Part shown: positions 1 through 9,828 of the stretch, piece after piece | Layout of the letters: every line of letters starts with the position of its first letter | Numbering within the stretch: position 1 is the stretch's first letter | Origin: Polaribacter sp. ALD11 | GTDB lineage: Bacteria > Bacteroidota > Bacteroidia > Flavobacteriales > Flavobacteriaceae | Direction: 5' to 3' | NCBI RefSeq assembly: GCF_002831685.1 | Contig: NZ_CP025119.1 | Coordinates: 1,151,001-1,215,000 of the forward strand | Length of the DNA stretch: 64,000 bases | Made by a program: the position numbers and the translations under genes | The notes under the pieces: model-generated | Seen by the model: only the letters and a program-made list of their open reading frames with translations | Databases searched by the model: none | Told to the model about the DNA's origin: nothing

Positions 1-2
1 TT

Positions 3-1271
3 TTTCCATGGGCAGAAATAAATTACGGTAAAAAAACAGCCGTTATTTCTTTGTTGCCAACTTCTATTGTTGCATCTCAAGAAGAACAATTACAAAAAGC
101 GATTGAAAACTTAGAATATAGCTTTTCGAATGCAATACATTCCGTCTACCAAAAACGACGTAAAAAAATAGCAATACTTACTGGAAACGGAGAATTAGAA
201 GACATTTATCAATATAGTTTTTTAAGTGAAGTTGCTAAAAAATATAGATTAGCAAAATTTACGTTAGATTCTGTTACTATAGACGCTGCGCAAACCTTAG
301 ATGATTTGTCTCATTTAGATTTGGCAATTATTACAAAACCTACAGAAAAATTTACAGAGAAAGAGAAGTTTGTTTTAGATCAGTTTATAGCAAATGGTGG
401 TAAAACTTTATGGATGCTAGACAATGTACAAGCAGACCAAGATAGTTTAGGAAATACTGGTAAAATGTTGGCATATCCTAGAGATTTAAATCTTACCGAC
501 CTATTATTTACATACGGCGTTCGTATAAATACCAGCTTAATTAAAGATTTATATGCAGCTCAAATACCTGTTGCAACTGGGCAAATAGCAAACCAACCTC
601 AATTTAAAAATTTAGATTGGTTTTACCATCCTTTAGTGAACGGAAATCCGAATCATGCAATTACAAAAAACGTTTCTCCTGTAAGATTACAATTTGCGAA
701 TCAGATTGATACTTTAAAAAATAACATCAAAAAAACACCTTTATTAGTCAGTTCTTTATTAACGCAAAAAGTTGGAACGCCTAAAATTATAGCACTACAA
801 TCTATTGCAGAAGAAGTTGTTGAAAAAGATTATAATAACGGACATCAGTTATTTGCTGTTTTGCTAGAAGGCGAATTTAATTCAGCATATAAAAACCGTG
901 TACGCCCCTTTGAAACACCACTTTTTAGAGAACATTCAACAAAAAATAAAATGATTATTATTGCTGATGGTGATGTTGGAAAAAATCAACTATTAAAAGA
1001 ACAGCCCTACGATTTGGCGAAGGATAAATGGACGAATCAGCAGTTTGGAAATAAGGACTTTTTACTAAATGCTGTAGATTATTTATTAGACGATTCTGGC
1101 TTAATTAACCTAAGAAACAAGTCTTTACAAATAAAAACATTAGACAAACAAAAAGCGTTTAAAGAGCGTACCTTTTGGCAGTTTTTAAATGTAATTTTAC
1201 CGCTTATTTTATTATTTGTCTTTGGCTTTATTTTTAATTATTTAAGAAAACGAAAGTATAGCAGGCTATAA
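3..1271 (+). CDS. gldG: GldG, gliding-motility ABC transporter substrate-binding protein (5' partial)
   Basis: The frame is open to the window edge, so the N-terminal part of this protein (family about 550 residues) is missing. The visible part is the periplasmic ABC_transp_aux-type domain (EEQLQKAIENLEYSFSNAI, then an IAILTGNGELEDIYQY strand/loop), ending in one hydrophobic membrane segment (FLNVILPLILLFVFGFIFNY) and a short basic tail. GldG works with GldA and GldF in an ABC transporter linked to gliding motility and to the type IX secretion lineage of Bacteroidota. gldF would be expected just upstream, outside the window. Recognition rests on sequence memory of the family and is strong. 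Confidence 0.88.
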   Translation, partial: FPWAEINYGKKTAVISLLPTSIVASQEEQLQKAIENLEYSFSNAIHSVYQKRRKKIAILTGNGELEDIYQYSFLSEVAKKYRLAKFTLDSVTIDAAQTLDDLSHLDLAIITKPTEKFTEKEKFVLDQFIANGGKTLWMLDNVQADQDSLGNTGKMLAYPRDLNLTDLLFTYGVRINTSLIKDLYAAQIPVATGQIANQPQFKNLDWFYHPLVNGNPNHAITKNVSPVRLQFANQIDTLKNNIKKTPLLVSSLLTQKVGTPKIIALQSIAEEVVEKDYNNGHQLFAVLLEGEFNSAYKNRVRPFETPLFREHSTKNKMIIIADGDVGKNQLLKEQPYDLAKDKWTNQQFGNKDFLLNAVDYLLDDSGLINLRNKSLQIKTLDKQKAFKERTFWQFLNVILPLILLFVFGFIFNYLRKRKYSRL

Positions 1272-1308
1272 CACAAATATTTGTGGGGTTATAAAAATAT
1301 CTGTAACT

Positions 1309-2094
1309 CTAAAACTCTAGCAAATTATCATAAATAAAAGTATAGTCTAAAACATTCTGAAGTTTATCCGAAGAAATTATTTTCCATTCATAAACCTCAT
1401 CTTCCTCAAACTCTGGCGCCTTAAAATCGCTACTTAATTTTGCAAGTGTATAAAATTCTCTTCTAGTTGGGTGATGATTAGAACAAGCATTAAAAGTTGT
1501 ATTCCAACAATTCTGAGCAATTACTTCATGTATAATTTCGATACAATCTTCTCGGTGAATCATATTTACAAAACCGTTTGGTTGTGGTATTTTTCGTCCG
1601 TTTTGAAACCAATTCGCAGGATGTCTATCGCCACCAAACAAACCAGAAAAACGAATAATAGTCGTTTCGAAAAAAGTGTTTTCTCTAAATAAATTTTCAA
1701 TTTCTGTAAGTGGATTTTTTAAAACGGCATCTTCTTCCGTCATTACTTTATTAATTCTAGGGTATACAGAAGTAGAACTAATAAAAATTACTTTTTGCAC
1801 AGAAGATTCTTGAATCTGAGCAATTAGACTTTCAAAACCATCTACATCTTTAGAAGTAATAGCAATTATTAAAATATCTGTATCTAAAAAAACATCAAAC
1901 TCTTCAAATTCAGAAATATCTACCAAATGCGTTTCAATACCCAAAGCTTGTAAAATATTTACTTTTTCTTCCGAAGTTGTAGATCCTTTTACCCAAAAAC
2001 CATCTTCTAACAATGATGTTGCTAATGGTTTCCCTAACCAACCACAACCTAAAACACTAACATTTTTCAATTTAAAATATTTAAAAATTAACAA
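1309..2094 (-). CDS. NAD(P)-binding Rossmann (SDR/epimerase-like) protein
   Basis: This 261-residue protein begins with a dinucleotide-binding motif GCGWLGKPLATSLL near residue 17, followed by GSTTS, which is typical of YeeZ-like atypical short-chain dehydrogenases. An IIAITSKDV strand and an SSTSVYP segment (the S...Y region of extended SDRs) follow. The substrate is unknown. The ten residues before the Rossmann strand look dispensable, so translation may start slightly later at a TTG (LKNVSVLG). It converges on gldG and is probably monocistronic. Confidence 0.75.
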   Translation of the reverse strand: MLIFKYFKLKNVSVLGCGWLGKPLATSLLEDGFWVKGSTTSEEKVNILQALGIETHLVDISEFEEFDVFLDTDILIIAITSKDVDGFESLIAQIQESSVQKVIFISSTSVYPRINKVMTEEDAVLKNPLTEIENLFRENTFFETTIIRFSGLFGGDRHPANWFQNGRKIPQPNGFVNMIHREDCIEIIHEVIAQNCWNTTFNACSNHHPTRREFYTLAKLSSDFKAPEFEEDEVYEWKIISSDKLQNVLDYTFIYDNLLEF

Positions 2095-2363
2095 TTTGCC
2101 TTACTCAAGCATCTTTTTCTTTTATTAAGTTTCACTAAAACATAAATAATTATTGGAACAATTAAAAAACAACTTTGCTATCCGTACTATTAATGCTTGT
2201 TATTGTTACCGGTTCACAGAAAATTAAAGAAAAGCTTTCTATAAATTCTGAATTATTTTATGAAGTAATACACAAAGATACATCTCTTTATTTTAAGATA
2301 TTGTTAACATTTACCGTTTTATGAAATTGTAATTTTGAATAATTAAAACTAAATCAATTTACC

Positions 2364-3212
2364 ATGAAAAAAATAATATTAAGTTTATTTGTACTTGCTA
2401 CGACGCTTGCAACAAGCGCACAAATTGAAACACCAGCACCAAGTCCGTCTCAAAAAACAACACAAAAAGTTGGTTTAACAGACGTAACTTTAGAATATTC
2501 TAGACCAAGTCTAAAAGGGCGAAAAATATTTGGTGGTTTAGAAGATTTTGGAAAAGTTTGGAGAACTGGAGCAAACGAAAACACTAAATTAACTTTCTCT
2601 ACCGACTTTATGGTTAACGGAAGTAAATTAAAAAAAGGATCTTATGCTTTGTATACAATTCCTGGTGAAAAAACATGGGATATCATTTTATACTCAGATG
2701 CTACAAATTGGGGAAATCCAGCGAAGTGGGACGAATCTAAAGTTGCTGCTAAAGTAAATGTGGAAGCACAAGATATGCCTATGAGTATTGAAACTTTTAC
2801 AATTACTTTTGACGATCTAACGAACAATTCTGCTGTTTTAGGAATCATGTGGGAAAACACGTATGTTGGTTTAAAGTTTGAAACACCAACGGAAGAAATG
2901 GTTTCTAGTAATATCGAAAAAATAATGAATGGACCAACTGCAAATGATATGTACGGTGCAGCTGTTTATTATTTACAAGCAAATAAAGATATTAATAAAG
3001 CACAAACTTGGATTGATAAAGCAGTAGCAATGACTGCTGATGCTCCTAAATTTTGGTTTTTAAGACAGCAATCTTTAATTCATGCAAAAGCAGGAAAAAC
3101 AAGAAGTGCAATTGCTGCTGCAAAAGCTTCTTTAAAATATGCTGAAATTGCAAAGAATGATGGTTATATAAAAATGAATAAAGCTTCTTTAAAAGAATGG
3201 GGAGCAATGTAA
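2364..3212 (+). CDS. DUF2911 domain protein, exported
   Basis: Residues 1-20 form a signal peptide (MKKIILSLFVLATTLATSAQ). The mature part carries the DUF2911 signature: YSRPSLKGRKIFG, VWRTGANENTKLTFS and KKGSYALYTIPGE. The C-terminal third is helical and TPR-like (INKAQTWIDKAVAMTADAPKFWFLRQQSLIHAKAG). The family is common in Bacteroidota and has no established biochemical role. A TAATTTTG element at 2330-2337 is a plausible -7 box. A hairpin follows the gene. Confidence 0.85.
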   Translation: MKKIILSLFVLATTLATSAQIETPAPSPSQKTTQKVGLTDVTLEYSRPSLKGRKIFGGLEDFGKVWRTGANENTKLTFSTDFMVNGSKLKKGSYALYTIPGEKTWDIILYSDATNWGNPAKWDESKVAAKVNVEAQDMPMSIETFTITFDDLTNNSAVLGIMWENTYVGLKFETPTEEMVSSNIEKIMNGPTANDMYGAAVYYLQANKDINKAQTWIDKAVAMTADAPKFWFLRQQSLIHAKAGKTRSAIAAAKASLKYAEIAKNDGYIKMNKASLKEWGAM

Positions 3213-3234
3213 TCTTCATTTTATTTAAAATATT

Positions 3235-3268
3235 AAAAATCTCTAGTGAAAGCTTGAGATTTTTTTGT
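3235..3268 (+). terminator. Rho-independent terminator after the DUF2911 gene
   Basis: The inverted repeat AAAAATCTC ... GAGATTTTT (3235-3243 / 3257-3265) ends in a T run and lies 22 bases after the stop codon. Confidence 0.6.
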
Positions 3269-3294
3269 TTCTATACTATTTTCATCTAATTTTG
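3264..3294 (+). promoter_or_regulatory. Bacteroidota-type promoter for the ClC gene
   Basis: TTTG at 3264-3267, a 19-base spacer and TAATTTTG at 3287-3294 match the TTTG-N19-TAnnTTTG consensus of primary sigma factors in Bacteroidota. The gene starts 33 bases downstream. Confidence 0.55.
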
Positions 3295-3326
3295 CCTTTT
3301 ACTTTATACTAAAAACCGCATAAGAA

Positions 3327-4604
3327 GTGAAACTTAAAAGGAGAAGAAAACTAGTCTCATATTCTAATATCTTAGATCAACCAATAAATTTTAATCCGTT
3401 TGTTTTTAATCGTACTTTTTTACTTTGGGTCATCGTTGGTTTAGTAGGTGGAGTAATTGCAGGTATTTATTGGATTGTCTTAGAGTTTTTAATTCATAAA
3501 ATTGCATTTTTTGATGGCTGGTTGGTAATTCCTGTAATGTCTATATGCGGTTTACTAGCAGGGTTAATAATTCATTTTATTGGAGATCCAGGAGAGATTC
3601 ATTTAATTGTTGATAATATTCGTTTTAATAAAGGAAAATTAGATCCAAAGAACAATCCTTCTATGATACTTTCTTCTTTACTATGTGTTGCATCTGGAGG
3701 AAGTCTTGGTCCTGAAGCGCCATTAGTTCAAGTAACAGGTTCTACAGGTACTTGGTTAGGAAAAATATTTAGATTAAAAGGAGAAGAGTTGCGCTCTTTA
3801 AGTATTGCTGGTATGGCTTCTGGTTTTACAGCGCTGTTTGGCGCTCCATTAGGTGGTAGTTTGTTTTCATTAGAAATACTGCATCATAAACACGCAGTAG
3901 AATATTACAAAGCTATAATTCCTGCATTAGTGGCTAGTTGTTTTAGTTATATTGTTTTTGCTTTAATAATGCATTTAGGATTAGGAGCCGTTTGGGAGCT
4001 ACCAACCTATCAATATTCTGGAACTTTTGATTTTGGTTTGGCCGTTTTATTAGCAATAGTTGCCACCATTGTTGGTTGGATATTTATTTATTGTACAAAA
4101 TTCTTAAAATCTATTTTCGCGAAAATTAAAACAGCCATTTATATTAAGACCTTAATTGGCGGAATTGTTCTTGGTGTAATCTCTTATTACTTTCCTTTAA
4201 CAAGGTATTTTGGTCACGAAGAAATTAACTCTTTATTAAATATTGATATCTCTATAAAGGGATTAGTTTTAATATTAGTTTTTAAAATTTTAGCAATTTC
4301 AGTGACAGTAACTTCAGGTTGGCGAGGTGGTTTTATAATTCCTTTATTTTTTATTGGCACAACACTTGGCTTAATTATTCATCATTTCTTCCCTTCAATA
4401 AATCTATCTTTAGCAATAATTAGCTGTATGGCAGGTATAAATGCTTGCGTAACAAGAACACCAATGAGCACAACTATTTTGTTAGCAACATTAACCGGTT
4501 TTTCATATTTTATACCCATTTTATTTGCAAGTTTAACAGGTTATTTTCTAGCTCCAAAAATGCCTTTTATTGGCTCTCAAATGGACAAAACAGAATCTCG
4601 ATAG
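3327..4604 (+). CDS. ClC-family chloride channel/transporter
   Basis: This 425-residue polytopic membrane protein starts at GTG. The ClC selectivity segments are visible: GDPGEIH near residue 87, SGGSLGPEAPLVQ at about 123-135 (a variant of GxEGP) and GWRGGFIIP in the second half (the GxFxP type). It is expected to move chloride or another small anion across the inner membrane. No CBS domains are present. An HPP protein gene follows about 180 bases downstream. Transporter versus channel mode cannot be decided here. Confidence 0.88.
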   Translation: MKLKRRRKLVSYSNILDQPINFNPFVFNRTFLLWVIVGLVGGVIAGIYWIVLEFLIHKIAFFDGWLVIPVMSICGLLAGLIIHFIGDPGEIHLIVDNIRFNKGKLDPKNNPSMILSSLLCVASGGSLGPEAPLVQVTGSTGTWLGKIFRLKGEELRSLSIAGMASGFTALFGAPLGGSLFSLEILHHKHAVEYYKAIIPALVASCFSYIVFALIMHLGLGAVWELPTYQYSGTFDFGLAVLLAIVATIVGWIFIYCTKFLKSIFAKIKTAIYIKTLIGGIVLGVISYYFPLTRYFGHEEINSLLNIDISIKGLVLILVFKILAISVTVTSGWRGGFIIPLFFIGTTLGLIIHHFFPSINLSLAIISCMAGINACVTRTPMSTTILLATLTGFSYFIPILFASLTGYFLAPKMPFIGSQMDKTESR

Positions 4605-4786
4605 AAGAAACAAAATTAAATACTCCTAATTTAAAAAAGAAACAACCCTATTTTATTAAAATTGATAATTAAGTTACGTAATATCATCATCCTTTTTTGT
4701 TATTCACAAATAATATTGAAACCTTTATTTTACATACATTTTAAGCTAACTTTGCCTGCTATTTGTTAACTGTAAAGAAAAAATAA

Positions 4787-5434
4787 ATGGTAAAAAAGAA
4801 TCTAAAAAGAAGCTACCGAATTACTAAATATGTAATTTACAAAGAAACTTTAGTTGATTTTAAAGAAAAATTTTGGTCTTTTCTTGGTGCTTTTATTGGT
4901 ATAGGAATTATTGCTTTTATTCAATCTTTATCTTTACCCAAAATAGAAAACATTTTCTTAATAGGTTCATTTGGCGCCTCTAGTGTTTTAATATATGGCG
5001 CAATACAGAGCCCATTAGCACAACCAAGAAATTTTATTGGTGGCCACGTTTTGTCTGCTTTCGTAGGTGTTACTGTTTTAAAGCTTTGTCCGGATATTAT
5101 TTGGCTATCTGCACCTCTAGCAGTTTCTATCTCTATTATTGTAATGCAATACACAAAAACACTTCATCCACCAGGAGGAGCTACTGCTTTAATCCCCATT
5201 ATTGGATCAGAAAAAATTACTTCTTTAGGTTATTATTATGTTTTTTCTCCTGTTTTAACAGGTGTTTTAATCTTACTTGTTATCGCACTTATTTTTAACA
5301 ATATGACTAAAAACAGAACCTATCCAACAAATAATACTTTTACTAGAAAATTTAAAACAAAAAAACATCTCGCTAAAATACTTGTTAAATTCGGGATGAA
5401 AGAAGCTACAGAAAAAGCTATTAAGGACAGCTAG
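4787..5434 (+). CDS. HPP family membrane protein
   Basis: This 215-residue protein has four or five hydrophobic helices and the defining motif HPPGGATALIP at about residues 126-136. HPP proteins are integral membrane proteins; a plant homologue carries nitrite, but the bacterial substrate is mostly unknown. A TAACTTTG -7 element sits at 4747-4754. The C-terminal 30 residues are basic and cytoplasmic. Confidence 0.85.
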   Translation: MVKKNLKRSYRITKYVIYKETLVDFKEKFWSFLGAFIGIGIIAFIQSLSLPKIENIFLIGSFGASSVLIYGAIQSPLAQPRNFIGGHVLSAFVGVTVLKLCPDIIWLSAPLAVSISIIVMQYTKTLHPPGGATALIPIIGSEKITSLGYYYVFSPVLTGVLILLVIALIFNNMTKNRTYPTNNTFTRKFKTKKHLAKILVKFGMKEATEKAIKDS

Positions 5435-5609
5435 ATTGTAATAAATAAACCAAGACCCATTCATACAAAATATTTTTCTAAATGACATAGAACTTCATTA
5501 TAACTTAAGAATTAATTCAATAAAAAATTCTATTTAAAAAGTTTACTTTTATTTCTTTAAAACTGTCACAAATTAAAAACAAATTTGTCTCTAGAATAGA
5601 AACGTTTTA

Positions 5610-6176
5610 TTGGAAACCAACCAACCACATATAACCAACCTTTTAGAACGCTGCAAAAAACAAGATAAAAATGCGCAGCTAGAATTGTACAAATGCTACT
5701 ATAAAGCAATGTACAATGTGGCATATCGTATTTTAAAAGATGAATTTGAAGCTGAAGACCTAATGCAAGAAGCCTTTTTAACGGTTTTTACAAAAATGCA
5801 AATGTATAAAGGTGAAGTTACTTTTGGTGCGTGGTTAAAAAGAATAGTTATTAATAAAAGTTTAACGCAATTAAAGAAAAATAATAGATATCTAGATGTT
5901 AAAATGGAAGTAGTTCCGTATGATGAAGTTGAAGATGAAGCGATTGATTATAGAGGTTTAAAAGGGAGCGCTGTTTTAAAGTGTTTACAAGGTTTAAAAG
6001 AAAATTATAGAATTGTTTTAAACTTACACTTAATTGAAGGGTATGATTATGAAGAAATTTCTCAAATTTTAGACTATACAAATGAAAATGTAAGAACAAC
6101 CGTTTCTAGAGCAAAAAAGAAATTAAAGCAAGTTTTACTTGCAGATAATATACAAACGCAAATTTATGGAAGATAA
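5610..6176 (+). CDS. RNA polymerase ECF sigma-70 factor
   Basis: At 188 residues this has the length of an ECF sigma factor. Region 2 is seen in YNVAYRILKDEFEAEDLMQEAF and region 4 in LIEGYDYEEISQILDY followed by NVRTTVSRAKKKLKQ, a helix-turn-helix for the -35 element. Translation starts at TTG, the only start that keeps all of region 2. It overlaps the following gene by 11 bases and heads a four-gene cluster with its presumed anti-sigma factor. Confidence 0.88.
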   Translation: METNQPHITNLLERCKKQDKNAQLELYKCYYKAMYNVAYRILKDEFEAEDLMQEAFLTVFTKMQMYKGEVTFGAWLKRIVINKSLTQLKKNNRYLDVKMEVVPYDEVEDEAIDYRGLKGSAVLKCLQGLKENYRIVLNLHLIEGYDYEEISQILDYTNENVRTTVSRAKKKLKQVLLADNIQTQIYGR

Positions 6177-6690
6177 ATTACAACAGTTTTTTTCTGAAAA
6201 TGAATTCGATTTTAAAGAACCTCACATAGGACATTTAGAGCGTTTCGAACGCAAATTAAACACACCAAAACAACAAAAGAAAACATCTTGGAAATGGTTA
6301 AGTGTTGCTGCCTCTGTCGTTTTAATTTTTGGCTTCTGGCTGGGTAGTAATCATCAGGAAAGACAAGTAGATTTAGCTGATATTTCTCCTAAAATGGAAG
6401 AAGTTCAGAACTATTTTATTTCTACCATTCATCAAGAAATTAAAACTTTAGAGAAAAACAGAAGTTTAGAAACAGAATCTATTATAGAGGATGCTTTAGA
6501 AGAGCTAGAAGAATTAGAAGATAATTACAAAGTTTTTGTAAAAGAGCTTACTAAAAATGGTAAACACAGAAGAATAATTAGTGCCATGATTAAAAATTAT
6601 CAAAGACGTTTAGAAATTTTAGAAAACACTTTAAAACAGATAGACAAAATTAAGAACCCTAATACAATACAAAATGAGACTTATATATAA
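6166..6690 (+). CDS. Putative anti-sigma factor, single-pass membrane protein
   Basis: The start is the ATG at 6166 (MEDKLQQFF), inside the end of the sigma gene; the overlap of 11 bases suggests translational coupling. A cytoplasmic N-terminus of about 45 residues is followed by one membrane helix (WLSVAASVVLIFGFWLGS) and a periplasmic coiled coil (LEELEELEDNYKVFVKEL). I see no zinc-binding anti-sigma motif, so the role is inferred from position and layout. It overlaps the next gene by 17 bases. Confidence 0.65.
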   Translation: MEDKLQQFFSENEFDFKEPHIGHLERFERKLNTPKQQKKTSWKWLSVAASVVLIFGFWLGSNHQERQVDLADISPKMEEVQNYFISTIHQEIKTLEKNRSLETESIIEDALEELEELEDNYKVFVKELTKNGKHRRIISAMIKNYQRRLEILENTLKQIDKIKNPNTIQNETYI

Positions 6691-7747
6691 AATTACATTT
6701 TTATTACTCTTAACTCCTTTAATTACAAAGGCAAATACTGGTGATAAAAACCATGAGAAAACAAAAACTATAAAAAAAGAATATTCCGTAAATTCTGATG
6801 CCACTGTTGCATTAAATAATAAATACGGTGATTTAAACATTACAACTTGGAACAAGAATCGTGTAGAAATTGAAGTAATAATTACTGTAAAAGGAGACGA
6901 TTTAGATGATGTTGAAGCCAAATTAAATGCTATTAGAATTGAATTTAACGCAAATAACTCTTTGGTAGCAGCAGAAACTGTTATTGGCGAAAAGAAAAGT
7001 AATTGGTCTTGGTGGGGAAAAAGTAAAAACACCAATTACAAGATAAATTACATTGTTAAAATGCCAAAGACAAATGCTGTCAATTTAAATAATGATTATG
7101 GTAGTATTTATCTGGGCAATCTGTCTGGAAAAGCAGCCATTAATTGTGATTATGGTAAGATTTCTATTGGTGAATTGTCTGCAATTAATAATGAAATAAA
7201 TTTAGATTATTGCTCTTCTTCTTCTATCGTTTCAATGAAAAGTGGGAGTATAAATGTTGATTATTCAAAATTGACAATTGATAACTCTGAAAACATAAAA
7301 TTAAACGCAGATTATTCAACCGTGAAGTTTGACAAAGCTGGTAATTTAGATTATAATTTAGATTATGGCGCTATTACTATAAACGATGCTGAAAGCATTC
7401 ATGGAAACTCAGATTATGTAACATTGCGTTTTGGAACTGTTAGAAAAAAATTAATTATAGACTCAGAATATGGTTCTATTACTATAAAAAAATTAATGAA
7501 TGGTTTTGAGAAGGTTGATATTACGGGGCAATATACTGGAATAAAAATTGGTGTGGAAAACGAAATTTCCTTCAATTTTGAAATCGACTTACAATACAGT
7601 AGTTTTAAAAGAGATGATGATAAAGTTGAACTTTTTAAAAGTATTACAAAATCTACAAAAAAATATTATAAAGGAATCTACGGACAAGGAAAAACAAATT
7701 CAATACTGAACATAAATTCTCAATACGGAAGTGTTAGAATTGAATAA
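6674..7747 (+). CDS. Exported beta-repeat protein (DUF4097/adhesin-like)
   Basis: A signal peptide (MRLIYKITFLLLLTPLITKA) leads into a 357-residue protein with repeated short strands of the kind NNKYGDLNI, NNDYGSIYLGNL, NCDYGKISIGEL, NADYSTVKF and DSEYGSITI. The regular D/E-Y-G-x-[IL] repeat predicts a beta-helix or solenoid. Such proteins often follow ECF sigma/anti-sigma pairs in Flavobacteria and may report envelope state. Function is unknown. It is translationally coupled to the anti-sigma gene. Confidence 0.65.
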   Translation: MRLIYKITFLLLLTPLITKANTGDKNHEKTKTIKKEYSVNSDATVALNNKYGDLNITTWNKNRVEIEVIITVKGDDLDDVEAKLNAIRIEFNANNSLVAAETVIGEKKSNWSWWGKSKNTNYKINYIVKMPKTNAVNLNNDYGSIYLGNLSGKAAINCDYGKISIGELSAINNEINLDYCSSSSIVSMKSGSINVDYSKLTIDNSENIKLNADYSTVKFDKAGNLDYNLDYGAITINDAESIHGNSDYVTLRFGTVRKKLIIDSEYGSITIKKLMNGFEKVDITGQYTGIKIGVENEISFNFEIDLQYSSFKRDDDKVELFKSITKSTKKYYKGIYGQGKTNSILNINSQYGSVRIE

Positions 7748-7780
7748 AATTAAAAAAAATCAACCAAAAACTAAAAAATA

Positions 7781-8515
7781 ATGACCAAAAAAATACTTTT
7801 AGCTACTTTATTATGTACACTTCCTTTCTCTGTTAATGCACAAGATTGGTTCGGAAGCACTAAAAAAATTAAGGGAAACGGAAATGTAATTACTGTAAAT
7901 AGAACAACTGATGATTATCGTGGTATTGCTGTTGGTGGTTCTTTTGATCTAATTCTTGTAAAAGGAACGGAAGGAAAAATTACTATTGAAGGAGAAGAAA
8001 ATATTATTCCTTTTATTGAAACAGAAATTAGCGATAGAATCTTAAAGATAAAATACAAAAAAAACACAAACATTAGAACTACTAAAAAATTAACGGTTAC
8101 CGTGACTTTTGAAACTATTGAAAGTGTTGCTTTAGCTGGTTCAGGAAATATTTCTAGTAAAGAAATTATAAAAGCAGCAGATCTAAATATAAGTCTAGGT
8201 GGATCTGGAAATATTGATTTAAAAATAGATTCAGATACTGTTAGCACAAACATTGGGGGTTCTGGTACTATTGAATTAAAAGGAAACACAAATGAATTAA
8301 AATGCTCTATAGCTGGTTCTGGAAGTATTGAAGCTTATAATTTAACCACAGATGAAATAAATGCAAACATTGCTGGCTCTGGAAGTATAAAAACGACTGT
8401 TAAAAATAAAATTAAAGCAAAATTAGTAGGTTCTGGAAGCATTTACTACAAAGGAAATCCGAAACATGTAGACAGTAAATCTCTGGGCTCTGGAAATGTC
8501 GTTGAAAGAAATTAG
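7781..8515 (+). CDS. Head-GIN (DUF2807) domain protein, exported
   Basis: A signal peptide (residues 1-20, ending VNAQ) is followed by the auto-transporter 'head GIN' fold. FDLILVKGTEGKITIEGEE and then at least five G-S-G-[NST]-I repeats (AGSGNI, GGSGNI, GGSGTI, AGSGSI, VGSGSI) are visible. It lies 33 bases after the preceding beta-repeat protein and probably belongs to the same sigma-controlled operon. A hairpin terminator follows. Confidence 0.85.
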   Translation: MTKKILLATLLCTLPFSVNAQDWFGSTKKIKGNGNVITVNRTTDDYRGIAVGGSFDLILVKGTEGKITIEGEENIIPFIETEISDRILKIKYKKNTNIRTTKKLTVTVTFETIESVALAGSGNISSKEIIKAADLNISLGGSGNIDLKIDSDTVSTNIGGSGTIELKGNTNELKCSIAGSGSIEAYNLTTDEINANIAGSGSIKTTVKNKIKAKLVGSGSIYYKGNPKHVDSKSLGSGNVVERN

Positions 8516-8569
8516 AGAATTTTATTCCCTAAAAAACAGGGTTAATAAACTCAGAGTCTATTAAACTAA

Positions 8570-8600
8570 AAACCGTAAAATGAACTTCATTTTACGGTTT
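8570..8600. terminator. Bidirectional terminator
   Basis: A perfect 15-base inverted repeat (AAACCGTAAAATGAA, one-base loop, TTCATTTTACGGTTT) sits between two convergent genes. Confidence 0.7.
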
Positions 8601-8652
8601 TCTATCTTCTGCCCTCTAGTCTAAAAACCGAACAGTCTAAAATTAAAGAAAT

Positions 8653-9828
8653 TTAATAATTACGATACTGTTTCGTTTCTTCAAAGACATGATCTAGAAT
8701 TCTTTGATCTATTTCGTCAAAAGGTAAACTTTTGCGTTTCATAACTGCAGTGGCAACTTCAGATACTTTTTTCATTTGAAAGGTTGTAAAACCAGATGCT
8801 CCACCCCAACTAAAAGAAGGAATAAAATTTCTTGGAAAACCTGTTCCAAAAACATTTGTACTTACACCAATTACAGTTCCTGTATTAAACATGGTGTTTA
8901 TTCCGCATTTAGAATGATCTCCCATCATCAAACCACAGAATTGTAATCCGGTTTTTGCAAAACGCCCTGTTTCATAATCCCACAACTTCACTTCTGCATA
9001 ATTATTTTTTAAGTTCGAATTATTTGTATCAGCTCCTAAATTACACCATTCACCTAAAACAGAATTCCCTAAATACCCATCATGCCCTTTACTTGTGTTT
9101 CCAAATAAAACCGAATTATTAATTTCACCTCCAACTTTACAATAAGGTCCTAAAGTGGTGTCTCCATAAATTTTAGTACCCATTTTTACAACAGCATGAT
9201 CTCCCATAGAAAATGGACCTCTAATTGAAGAATTTTCCATAATTAAAGCATCTTTGCCAATATAAATTGGTCCATTAGAAGCATTTAAAGTAGCAAATAC
9301 AATTTCTGCGCCTTCTTCAATAAAAATATTTTCTTTATTTAAAACCCTAACTCCTTCTGGTATTGGTTCAGAAGTTCTTCCTTCCGTAATCAAATCAAAA
9401 TCTTGTTGAATTGCTTTTCCGTTGTGCGTAAAAATATCCCAAGTATTTTTTAGTTGAATCAGTTCTTCTTCAAATTCAATTTGAGAATAATCATCAAAAT
9501 TCACTTCTTCTTGGCTATCGGTTGTGTAAAATGCAATTACATCTTCGCCTTTAAAAATAGCTTCATTTTTAGAAATATTTTTTACTTTTTCAACCAAAGA
9601 TTCTGTAGGACAAAAAGAAGCATTTATTAAAATATTTTCTTCCATTTCTACCATCGGGTATTTCTCCTCTAAATATTCCTCGGTAACCGTTGTTGTAGTT
9701 AAACCCAAATATTTTTCCCATTTCTCTCTAATGGTTAAAATTCCTATTCGAATATCTGCAACCGGTCTTGTATAAGTAAATGGTAATAATGACTGTCTAA
9801 CATCACTATCAAATAAAATATAATTCAT
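8653..9828 (-). CDS. GlmU-like bifunctional sugar nucleotidyltransferase/acetyltransferase
   Basis: This 391-residue protein belongs to the Bacteroidota GlmU-like group. It has an N-terminal nucleotidyltransferase-like part (MNYILFDSDVRQSLLPFTYTRPVADIRIG) and a C-terminal left-handed beta-helix of hexapeptide repeats (GPIYIGKDALIMENSSIRGPFSMGDHAVV, GPYCKVGGEINNSVLFG). It is expected to supply UDP-N-acetylglucosamine for peptidoglycan and LPS. The N-terminal domain lacks an obvious LxxGxGTRM loop, as is usual in this subgroup. Confidence 0.8.
   Translation of the reverse strand: MNYILFDSDVRQSLLPFTYTRPVADIRIGILTIREKWEKYLGLTTTTVTEEYLEEKYPMVEMEENILINASFCPTESLVEKVKNISKNEAIFKGEDVIAFYTTDSQEEVNFDDYSQIEFEEELIQLKNTWDIFTHNGKAIQQDFDLITEGRTSEPIPEGVRVLNKENIFIEEGAEIVFATLNASNGPIYIGKDALIMENSSIRGPFSMGDHAVVKMGTKIYGDTTLGPYCKVGGEINNSVLFGNTSKGHDGYLGNSVLGEWCNLGADTNNSNLKNNYAEVKLWDYETGRFAKTGLQFCGLMMGDHSKCGINTMFNTGTVIGVSTNVFGTGFPRNFIPSFSWGGASGFTTFQMKKVSEVATAVMKRKSLPFDEIDQRILDHVFEETKQYRNY

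Noticed and set aside
4445..4672. Second frame at the end of the ClC gene
   Set aside because: It overlaps a well-supported family member in another frame and has biased composition.
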